Of a stretch of 64,000 nt of DNA, positions 13,101 through 25,100 are shown piece after piece. The position numbers were made by a program, and so were the translations under genes. Each line of letters starts with the position of its first letter. Within the stretch, counting starts at the first letter, position 1. The stretch is from Membranipora membranacea (Eukaryota > Bryozoa > Gymnolaemata > Cheilostomatida > Membraniporidae): contig OU612065.1 in assembly GCA_914767715.1 (NCBI GenBank), positions 8,246,001-8,310,000 on the forward strand. Direction: 5' to 3'. The notes under the pieces were generated by a model that was given only the letters and a program-made list of their open reading frames with translations, was not told where the DNA came from and did no database searches.

Positions 13101-16100
13101 CGAGAATTTATGTTTGCTGATGATACTGCCTTTATTGCTCACAACCATGATGATGCACAGGATATTGTCAGCAGATTCGCCAGGTCTGCACAGGCCTTCG
13201 GTCTCAAGATAAACATTAAGAAAACGGAGATGCTGTACCAACCAGCCCCCGGGAGTGGTGATGAAGGTCAGTCTATATACATCAATAACGAACAGCTAGC
13301 CAGTGTTCATAAGTTCAAGTACCTCGGATCTACTGTCATGAAAAAAAAGAAGATGGATGAGGAGCTCAACATAAGGATGTCAAACGCCTCAACCTCATAT
13401 GGCAGGCTGAAGGAAAAGGTCTGGCGCAACAAGGACCTTACGTTCAAAACAAAGTGCTCGGTATACAGAGCAGTTGTCCTCTCTTCCCTTCCGTATGGCG
13501 CGGAGGCTTGGCCAGTGTACAAGCTGGTGGCACATAAACTTAACACCTATATGATGAGACACCTGCAACAAATTCTTAATGTCAAATGGTGGGACTTCAT
13601 CTCAAATGCCGACATCCTTACTCAAGCAAATCTACCCAGCATGTATGAACTCCTAATTCAGAGAAACTTGAGATGGGCTGGTCATATACATAGGATGGAT
13701 GACTCAAGACTACCCAAACAAATCCTGTACTCTCAGCTTAAAGAAGGTGTACGTGGTATTGGCAGACCCAGGCTGAGGTTCAAGGACACGGTGAAGAGAC
13801 ACCTCAAAGATAAAACGATTCCTGTTGGTAGCTGGCAATCCCTCAGCAGAAGCAGATGCCAATGGAGAGACATGGTTCACAAGAAGTCATCTTCGGATAC
13901 GAAGGACAGCCAATGATGATGATGATGATGATGGAAACATAACTGATGAAATCACAGAAATGATACCGCCAGCTCTTGGAGCTCAAACATATTGTCCAGA
14001 AATGCTACCGCAGTCAGATTTTAATATTGATCCTCGAGTCCCCCAAAGAATATATAATATATATATATATGGTTAAATAATAATGATAAAAATATCAACA
14101 GGAATTAAACCCAATGCTGATTAGGAATTTAGATCAATAAGTCTTTTTGTTCGTTTTTATTGTAAAATGCTTTGTTATTTTAGAGCAGGTAAAACTTGAT
14201 GTAGACAAACTATTTAGAATTCATATATACAAATATACAAATATACAAATAAAACATTATTAAAAAATTTTAGTATCGATTATCAAAATCAGAACTTATA
14301 GAGAAAAGATATAAAATTTACAGAGAATTTACATTTTCCACATAATATTTACAAATTACTTTTACATCTTATATGTGTCATATTTACAAAGATGCGCAAT
14401 TATTTACAAAAAATGGCATCATAGTAGCACATAGGATTGCATCCACAGGTATTGTAAATTGTACTTTAATGTAATATACATTTGTACAAAAAAAATATAG
14501 CGTCGTTATTCTTTCACCACATTCATATGAGAGTTAGATGGTGGATAGTCGGTGAGATCTAGCACCAGTAGAGTATGTCGAGTATTTCTCACGCATGGCA
14601 CTTAGTCGGTTCTCGTGAACTTTTCTCTTTTCAGGGTTGGTTGACATAAACCTGAAGCTCAATCTTGTGAACTCTCTCATGGTCACCTTCTTTATTTCAT
14701 TCAGAGAGTCGTCAATCTGCAAAAATTAAATATCAAAATTAAATAAATGCTTGCGTATTTGAAGCTTGATGTGTGAATATGAAAGTTTATAACATAATTT
14801 CAAGTAATGCAAATGCAGAATATTAAACATTCTAAAGTTTGAAATATCTTACCTGTTCTTCAATAGAAGGAGATCGCAGTACAACTGGAACGGGTTTTTT
14901 GCAGGGTATTATAAAACAGCAGAGCTTCTCTAGTGCTTTCCTTAGTTTAGACACCATTTTCAGTTTATATCACAGCTAGTAAGTTAGTCTTGTTATCTGA
15001 GAGAGTTTACAGTTTATGTCCTTGTCGGTATGAGGTTCCAGTATTTATAGTCGTCAGATCTCACACTTGTATGTTCTCACACCTGTCCACTCTCATATCT
15101 ATGCATTAACACGTGTGATAGATAGACCATGTAGTGTCGATGTCGAGTGTTAATGGGAGACAGCAAGACATCAGTGTTATGATCAAATAGACTTCTCGGA
15201 GCAGAATAGCAAAAAATTCTTGATGCGCTGTATAGAGAACTCATCATGAACGCTTTTTTCCCTGTCGTTACCTACCATAGTACTAACATGCATTTCTGCA
15301 TGGTGTTACACCTCAACTTCTGGGCTAATTGGTCAATCACCTTTTTACTTTCACATTATATCCATCAATGTCTCAAATTACATTTAAGGATGGATATGCA
15401 TAACCTCCTGAGATGAAGCTGCATATAAAATGCTCCTCCTGATTTTGTTTATTTGCTCGTTTTGATGGCGCCCTGCAGGTCACATGACTGGTCACAACAT
15501 AACATTATTTCAGTCTAATGAAAGTATTGGCAGTAATGTGATGATAGCTTTCATGGTAGCTATGAAGATAGCTTAGGAAATTAATCTTAAGCTATTTATT
15601 TATTTAATTTAATTTTTTATTATTTTTATTTATTTATTGATTTTATTCTACAAATTTCATAAATTTCCATGTGTGGATTGCTTGAGTAGTTTAAGCACAA
15701 TGTCTTGATAAAAGTTGATTGGTTAATGTTGTCGATCGAATGTGATAATAGTGTGTGGGAAATTCCAACATTATAATATAATTGGGAAATGAACACAAAG
15801 GACTTGCAACAACAAGTGGAAAAGTGGATAAAACCAAATATCCTTGCATGCGATTTCAACCCACACACAAAAAATTCCGATGTCGATGTCCGAGACTTAG
15901 GGTATCTTAACGCTATCAACAAACTAACCTGTTTTGTACCTCCGAAATGCTCTCAACACCAGGATAACGAAAAACTACCCTTTCATTATATCAAGTGGGG
16001 TGATATAACGTCCACCATAAATCCCACAGTTGCAATCTTAATTTCATAAAAAAACTTTTGACCCGCTGGCGATAGAATCATATTTGCTTCTGCTTTGTCA

Positions 16101-19100
16101 GCTTTATTTGGCCTAAGTGCGTTTCACTGGAGTTGTTACCATTCCCGATTGTACCATTACAATAACTGATCATAGTTGCTTGACTATGAAAACAATTATG
16201 ACTCACCATATGAAATTCTCCCTTTTTGCCTAGATGTGAAGCGTTTGTGAGAAATCAATGAAAATTATTTTAATTCCCGTGTTGCAATAAAAAGACCCTA
16301 AACATTTTAGCGCTCTATAGTTAATGAGCAGTGTTTACCGGCTGTGAGACAGGTGCTTATCACTCGCGTAGACGCCAAAAGTGAGCAATGACTCACCTTC
16401 CTCACACCTTAGGCTGGCCTCGCTGAGCTCTGCCGACAGCTCAGATATTGTATATGTTCCGTTAGGGGGCGGCTGTGGGCCTGTTATCTCACACAATCGG
16501 GGTGCACAGACAGGCATCTCATCACTCCAGGATAATCCATCACAATGAATCACTGCCGATCCTAGAAATAAGGTAATATGATGGTAAACAACCATAGACT
16601 TAATATACTATAGTATATTAAGTCTATGTAAACAACTTATACATCATACAGTCACCAAGTTATAAGGGTTTGTCGTAACGATGTAACAGAATACATCATA
16701 ACAAACAGCAGGAAACTTATAAATCTTTAATAACCAGCTTTTGGGAAACCGAAACTCGAAACAACTTGGTTCAATTACTTAATGCACATGACATACCCTA
16801 TCACTATCTGCTAACTCTTAAAGTAAAAGCAGATGCAAAGAAGTAGGAATCTTAGGTTTAAGCCTCGGTTTGAAAATTCAGGGTCATTTTATTAAAGAGT
16901 TGCCTTGGGTAAAAAAAAGGTAAAAATGCAGTGATTTATATGCCATTTCTTGTTTGGACTCATCATATCCCTGTGCATGTGGCCTCCATGGATATTGTAT
17001 GATAAAAAATAATGACTACTTCTTTGCAAATCCCATCATTTTGGATTGTGGCAGCAAATCAATTCAGCTGAGGCAGGCCATGACTGCATATAGTAACTTT
17101 GCTGCAATTTGTTGAATAGAACCATGATTGCTAAACCCTACACACAGTGGAAATATCCCAGCAGTACAAAAACAAAGTGTTTTGTGCTACATGTATTACG
17201 ATGACCTTGCGAAAGCTGGTAGCGCTATAAAGTTATCGGAATGTGATTATCACAAGTTTTATGCGTAGGTGTAGAATCTGGAGGAAACCAGCTTGGAAAT
17301 TTACCGCTGCAATGTAATTTGTTCGAAATTTATTGCTCAATATGACTTAGCGGGCGTTGTAAATAAAGTCCGATCGTTGAACAGGTTTGAGGTATAGAGT
17401 TAGATTGCTTACCTCTTAGGTTGTATCCAGGCAGGCATTGGAACAAAGCATTGAAGCCAAGGTTGGCACTTTCAATATACATCTGCATCTCATTGGGTAA
17501 AGTGTCAGGTAATGGACAAACAGTCCTATTACACCTCACGGCATCAATACCAGACCTAGAATACATGGTTAAAGGATGAAATACAATAATTGAGTGTGGT
17601 TTGCTAAAAATAGATCATTTTTAAAGGGAAAGTATATCACGATCCCGCTGCAGGCCGAGTAGTCCACTACTGGGACTCTCAGCCACTAGACTTGCTCAAA
17701 GCACAGTAGGCCTGTGCAATTAAAGGATATTGTAAAGTTTTCCACCCCCACCACATTTGATACCTGGTGATTTGGCATGTGGGCGGAATACTGTGAGAAA
17801 TGCTGAACCTTGGTATATTTAGATGTCATTGCAAAGTACACAATTGATTAATTTGATGCTCCAACAGTCTCGATTCTAAGAAATATTCCACATTTCCCGG
17901 TGAAACATGAGGGCATTGTACTGCCCGTCAGCACCGGACTAAACAATATTAGAGATGGCACTGTTCAATGCCCTGTTTCATTCTTGTTGTAAACAGGGAG
18001 AACAGACAGACAGAACAGCCCAGAAAAGACGGTTCAGAGAAGTCAGGCCAAAGAAGACAGAGCAGTTCCTCAGACATGATAAAGTATAGTCTGAGCCCCC
18101 CAAACTATTGCCCCTCGTCCGACGGCCCCCCGGGCGAGAGAAAAGTACTCTGATGCTACATGTGTAATGGGTTTGATCTGGTAGCCGATGTTTAGAGATC
18201 TGGTTGGTAATCTTTCCAATGTAAGTATCTAAATATATAGATGAGTTTATATCGATTGATGGTCAAGACATACCAATTTTAATAACTGCAGGAAAAGACC
18301 AGATACCCCAAAATCAAATCTGGAAGATGTATCAAGCTCTCAGTGACGGTAAAACTTCCGAGTATTGCTTTATGACTCGGGAAAGAGCTAGTGTAGTTCA
18401 CACTAAACCGTTGTTTAAAGATATAATCTAGTGATTTGGCATAGTCATCTAGCCTTTTTTAATATGAAAGCTCTTTGTATGCAGTGCAATGTAGCAATTA
18501 TGATACCAGAGTTGATCACTTTGAGCTGCTACCCTGAGAACATAGCTAGTAGGTGATGCAACATATTACTACTTATATAATGCAAAGATAAGGGCAGACT
18601 GGCCACACGCCCTATTTTTACTTATCATAGTTTTTTTTCTATGCAAGATATTTATATATATAATATAGACTTCAATAACAAGCTCTGCCGGCGCTAGGAT
18701 AATACGCTGTAACGCTTAAAATGCTAGAATCTTATCACATCAACATCTCACATTATATCCTGTCAAATTCACGCACATGCTGGTAAATTATTTAATGCTA
18801 CCAAGTTCTACAAAAATTCCGGAATGATTAGTCCAGCCAAGGCCATTAACAGGTTGATGATTGCCCACCGGTAATACTATGGCCGTAAGATTAGATTTGC
18901 AGGTAATTTCTGTGTGGGTATATCGTGATTAAAGTGTGAAGTGAAAACTATGTGATAGGTGGCTTGTTTACGAATTCAGATTTTGATCTCCCAAAACCTG
19001 TATTCTTGCTGAGAGCTGAAGATCTATCGCAAAACAACAAACAACCACTGTGATGTACAATTACATTTAACCGCCCCAGAGCAACCGCATGTATGCTGGC

Positions 19101-22100
19101 TACTCAACGCAGGAGAAATCAGAACAAACTCTTAAGTACAAAGGGGTGGCCCTGAAAAGGGCCGATTTGGTTGTGAGGAGGTCAGTCCAGCCTCACCTTC
19201 ACAGGAGTGGTGCAACCATACACCTCCAGACTGCTGGAAACAATTCCTGAGATATTCAAAGATAAGGGCAGACTGGCCACACGCCCTATTTTTACTTATC
19301 ATGGTTTTTTTTCTATGCAAGATATTTATATATATAATATAGACTTCAATAACAATCTCTGCCGGCGCAAGGATAATACGCTGTAAAGCTTACAATGCTA
19401 GAATCTTATCACATCAACATCTCACATTATATCCTGTCAAATTCACGCATATGCTGGTAAATTATTTAATGCTACCAAGTTCTATAAAAATTCCGGAATG
19501 ATTAGTCCAGCAAAGGCCATTAACAGGTTGATGATTGCCCACCGGTAATACTATGGCCGTACGATTAGATTTGCAGGTAATTTCTGTGTGGGTATATCGT
19601 GATTAAAGTGTGAAGTGAAAACTATGTGATAGGTGGCTTGTTTACGAATTCAGATTCTGATCTCCCAAAACCTGTATTCTTGCTGAGAGCTGAAGATCTA
19701 TCGCAAAACAACAAACAACCACTGTGATGTAAAATTACAGTTAACCGCCCCAGAGCAACCGCATGTATGCTGGCTACTCAACGCAGGAGAAATCAGAACA
19801 AACTCTTAAGTACAAAGGGGTGGCCCTTAAAAGGGCCGATTTGGTGGTGAGGAGGTCAGTCCAGCTTCACCTTCACAGGAGTGGTGCAACCATACACCTC
19901 CAGACTGCTGGAAACAATCGTTGAGGGTACGGTCACCGTCACCGATGCCTGGCTCTCCCTGGCGGGTCGCCAGGTGCGACCACCCCTGTAGTCGGCTGGC
20001 TGTTCATCCCTCCTCCGGAAAGTGACTCGTCGCTGCAGCTCCGACTCCAGCTGCTGTCTCTTCTGATGGAACTGAAGATTGTGGATCTCATGCTTCAACT
20101 TCGTCTTTGGTGTTTCGCCTCTGATCTACAACCCTGCGGGGTGTTTTCTTCAACTGTAATATAGTTGCCTCTGGCAGCCAAAACTACATCAACATATGTG
20201 CTGCTTGGGCCTGTCATGAGAAAGTTATACTAAATAGGCCTAGAAAGAGCACTTGCTGAATTCAACAGGGCAAACTTTTAACAGGAAAACTGTAATTACT
20301 GTTCAATGTAGATGAGTTGCAATATTATGCTTCAGATATCAAATGCGGCGACCTCAAATAGAAGTTGTTACTATACCTACCATGCTGGGCCATCTGTGCA
20401 TATCACACTGAAACTGTGATCCTCAGGCTCAAAACCATCCAAACATCTGTATTGTGTGGTGTCACCATAGAGATATCTGATTCCAGGTGCAGAGAGGAGT
20501 AGAGCTCCTTCTATCATACCAGGTGCGGAGCACATGAGCGGCACACATGAGTCAAACTGTAAATAGAACATACCTGTTTTATTAGCAATGCACTAGGAGT
20601 TTTTGACAGCCATTCTTAATTGCTTGGGGTAATGATAAGCCTTTACTTTAACGTGACCAAATAAATTAATTCACTCTCCCTTCATGGTTGTTCAAGCAAG
20701 CATTTCTGAAACAAGAGAAAACCTGAATTTTGGATAATCCTTGGATTTTAACATTACCGGTGGGAACCACAATCCCATAGCATCACACTTGGATGTGGTA
20801 ACTCCATTCCTGGCCATAAATCTGTCTTCACACTTGAGATAAGCATCCCCTCCATATGTCGACATGTTCACTATAAGATCTCCATGATTGATTGACAAAT
20901 TTCGAGGACATTGGACAGGTAGACAAACTAGATCTGGCGCTTCCCAGGCTCCATCAGAAGAGCAGATTCCAACAGCATCTTCAAGTGAGGAGATTCCAGG
21001 TGTGTAACCGAGATTACATTTATGGACAGCGTTTGATCCATAGGAGGTGAGGTCAAACACGACACTTCCATTATTAACTGGCTTTGGTTCTCCGCAATCA
21101 ACTAGGACACAGTTTGGAAAGGGTCCATTCCAAGACCCGCTGTCAAGGCATACCGCCTCAGGTATGCCAACCAATGAGAACCCATCTTCACATAGAAATG
21201 TAACTGTGGAATTGTAATTGTTTTCTCCTTGCACACGAAGATGGTTTTGTTCCAGAATAGGACATCTGATTTGTTCACACAAGGGCAAATGAGGTTTGCC
21301 TTCCCAGTAGCCATCTGCATGGCATTGCATTAAGACATTGCCAAAAGGATAATATCCCTTTTGACATTCAATTTCAACCATATCTCCCTCTGAATATGTC
21401 ACTTTTTCAGATACGTTAGGCTGTATTGAGTTTTCTATAGATAAGAAAGGGTTGAGACACACGCGGACACATTGAGGTAGCTGTACTGGCCATCTTCCAT
21501 TGCCATCGCAGCTAACGGTCGAGTTACCAATGAGATCAAAACCAGCAGAGCATCTGTAATAAGAGGGTCATTTACAGCTTTACTATCACGCGCAGGAAAC
21601 ATTCTCAAGGATTCACCAAGTGTGAGGCTAAATTGGCTGACACTTTTCCAACAATGCCATGTACTATTGTGTGTGAAATAAATTATACTATAGTATTTCC
21701 ACATAAATCTTAGCAATTTAAACTGCTGTTTGACACTGAGAGTGAAAAGATTAAACCTCATCTACAGTCGAAAAGCGGAATTAGTTGGACTAGTTAATGA
21801 GATATTGAGGTGTGAGCGTGACATTGGTAAACAGCACACGCTCTTCTCCAATGGGCATTGAATATTAGGAACAAATTTTAGGTAATTACCGGTACTCTAC
21901 CGTAGAGTTTGGGTAAAGTGTTGTTGTATCAGAAATCGTTCTTCCATTGGCAATCTGCGGTGGTACATTACATGGTTGAGATATGCAGCTTGGATCTATG
22001 CCATTCCAGTTCTTGCTGGCTAAACACATCCGTTCTGAACTTCCTGTAAAGGAGGACTTAGCAGTATTTCACCAGTAAATAACACTTTGTCTCAATCACC

Positions 22101-25100
22101 AACATAATATATCTCATTCACCTAATACGGAATGCACAGTTTTTAACAAAGCCACTGCGGCAAATATAGAATCTTTTACAGAGGCTAAGATTCCCTACCT
22201 TGTAAAGCATAGCCAGGCTCACATTCATATTGGATAACAGCTTTGAAATGTGTGTCATTGACTATCACACGGCCGTTAGGAATATTCGCAGGTGGAGGAC
22301 AATTGATAGGGTTACATCTTGGCATGCCAGAACTCCAATGACCATTCTCCTGGCATTTGCTAACTAAGGCACCATTTAGCTCATACCCTATCCCACAAAC
22401 TACCACAATTCTCTCGCCCATGTTCAAAGTCTACAACAGTGAGATGAATGTAATGTGGATTTAAATTTTTTATTTCACAGTCAACTCTGCATCATAGATG
22501 TTACGTCTACATCTTGGATGTTATAAAAAGACCTGCTTAAACTAGAATCACAAGATATATGAACTGATTGAGCAATAAAATCAGATCAGACTTGAGATAG
22601 CAAATGAATCCTATGACTTCCAAAGTATACTTTTCATTAAACATTTTTCATTATCCAGGTTTATCTTTCTTACTTCATAAAGCAGTTAGACTATTTAGAC
22701 ATGATGATGTGTTTTGGCTTCAAAACAGGTACCAAATGTTGTCATATCAATAATTTTGTTATGCAGTTGCTAGGCTATCGGAAGGTCTAGAATAAGGAAA
22801 CTACGTCAGATGGGATGGGTAGGTGTTACCAATTGTGTATAAACCATAGGCTTTAAGTATTAAGTCTATGGTATAAACCATCAAAATAAAACTAATCCTA
22901 CGGAAACTTCCATCATCACTGGAAAGCAATAAGGCCAGTTGACATTGGCACCACTCAATCTACCACCTAATGATATTTTGACACCTTTTGGGACAATTTC
23001 TACCATGATTTTGATATGGTGGCTTTTACAATAGATTCCGCAATCGTAATAAACTTGCCTTTGATGCGCGACCATAGACTTGCCCATGTTTAACATTGCC
23101 AGGATGTTTACAAGTGACTGGGTTACAAACTGGTAGCTGGTTGTATATCCAATCACCGTTCTCGTTACATATTATACTCTGATTCTCAGACAGAGAAAAT
23201 CCCGAACGACAAGCATACGATATTGTGCTGTTAAAAGTATATACGCTCTGCTCGCTTTCATGAAAGCCATCTTGAACTTCTGGGGGTTCGGCACAAGTCA
23301 CCGCATCACAGCTTGAAATTGTGGCATTCCACTTTCCGTTTTGTTCACAGTAGAGTATTTGATAATCTGAGTCATCCTGAAAGTGGTACCCCTGATTACA
23401 AAACGCTCGTACTGATGACTTGTATGTCAGGACCTCTCCTTCAATCGTCCCATTAGCAAGTGTTAGCTCAGGGCATTCTGTCACTGCACACTCTGCAGAG
23501 CCTGAATAATTCCAATGCATGCTCGGTAGGCATTGGATGGTTATGTTAGGATTAGTGAGAGTGTAACCATCATCACACTGGAACTGTAGATTGATACCAA
23601 CAGGAAACCTTGTCTCATTATTGAATTCCGTTTGATTTTTAGCTGTAGATGTGAGGGGATACCATTCTCCATTTTCTACTGGATTTATCTCAGGACAGTA
23701 TTTTCTCTCACATTTTGGTGGTTCACCATGCAGCCACCTCCCACCAGCCTGGCAGTAATCTCTCTTGATTCCAGTCAAAACGTAATCTTAAAAAAAATCA
23801 TCAATCGTAATAGCATACCTGAAAATCGGGAAATACCTGGTTCATTTCATAATCCATCTCAACTCCATTTTTGAGTCCCTTGGATGATGGTATCACTATC
23901 AGATTACTGGATGCGAGGTTGAATAAGAGAGGAGAGATATGGGAGTAACAAACCTTCATTACATGAGTAGACAACTACAGATCTATAAGTATCATTTCCG
24001 GAGACTTGCCCATGTTCAGGAGGGTCTACCGCTGGACATGACACAGTTTCACAGTCAGGTGCCTCTGCATCCCACTGGCCATCAGGCTCGCATCTAAGTA
24101 TACTTGGTCCCTTCAAAGTAAATCTAGAAGAAGATGAAATATATATATATGTGTATATTTGAGCTTCTCAATTCCTATTTTGCAAGCAGATGTAATATAC
24201 ATATATATATACATGTGAAGAAAAGTTGAATATAGATGTTTCTTACCCTTGTGAACAGGTAAAAGTAACATTAGAACCATATGTAGAGCTCCCATGTTGT
24301 ACTCTTCCGTTCGGTATGGATGGGATTTCAGGGCAACTGATAGGTATACAATTTGGCTCATACCCTGACCATATAGCCTCTTGCTTACATGTACGCACTG
24401 TTCGACCAACCAAACTGTATCTGTAAATCAGATCGTGTTTTGGTTATGGCAAAGCAAAATCAGTTCTGCATTGTATAACCTGTCCAACTCTTTATATCTC
24501 ATGATATCAGAGCACACTACTAATCAAACACAGCAACGCAAGCTTTCCAAGGCAATGTGGCAGGTTTGTTGTGTCCACTACAAATTAGTGTTACCTCCCG
24601 AAGCTTCCTCAATTACAGTAAACAACTCAACGCCATCAACAAAACAACCCCGCTGACATTAAAAAACTGACTGTTTTTTGGACGAGATCAGACAGTTTGT
24701 CCATAACGCTCTGATTATAAAATATTGGTTTAAGTCATAAACAAATTCTTCAGTAGTTGTCTCACCCCTGCTCACATTGATAGCTGACATTTGATAAGAA
24801 GCCTAACTCTGTATACAGCAAGATCCCATGGAGAATGTCTGGTGGTTTAGCACATTCAACAGGTAAGCAGGTGGGCACTGAGTGGCTCCATACTGCATCT
24901 TCAGTGCAGCGTAGTTGTGACGAGCCATTGAGACGATAACCTTGTTCACAATAGAACCTGGCAATTGTGTTCATGACAATATCAGAGGTAGTTGCGGTGT
25001 AGTTCTGCAAAGAGCTTGAATTATCATACCCTTCAAATCGAGCGGACTGGGTATGATGTAAAGATAAATCTGGACAGGTGATAGGATCACAGGAGCTCTC

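Larger units (their letters stand above)
6692..16396. other. SVEP1-like intron 43 (9.7 kb), site of insertions
   Basis: Contains the 12-bp minisatellite, the LINE and the nested two-exon gene described separately. The parts at 7.3-10.8 kb and 15.1-16.3 kb are AT-rich, and their short ORFs on both strands lack recognisable motifs. Confidence 0.6.
1105..17555 (-). other. SVEP1: SVEP1-like exons 42-49: C-terminal sushi block C and stop
   Basis: Exons: 17413-17555, 16397-16561, 6557-6691, 4324-4483, 3951-4087, 2477-2686, 1884-2072, 1105-1283. They encode the last seven or so sushi domains ([82 protein letters not shown]). The last module closes with [16 protein letters not shown] followed directly by TGA. 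The 9.7-kb intron 43 was bridged by phase and by sushi continuity: RCEEG (exon 43) joins [17 protein letters not shown] (exon 44). Confidence 0.88.

Noticed and set aside
11143-13546. Minus-strand ORFs of 65-101 codons over the LINE
   Set aside because: Antisense shadows of the endonuclease and reverse transcriptase frames.
15626-16049. Overlapping ORFs of 98 (minus) and 86 (plus) codons in SVEP1-like intron 43
   Set aside because: No recognisable residues, no convincing splice partners, and the host exons 43 and 44 join without them.
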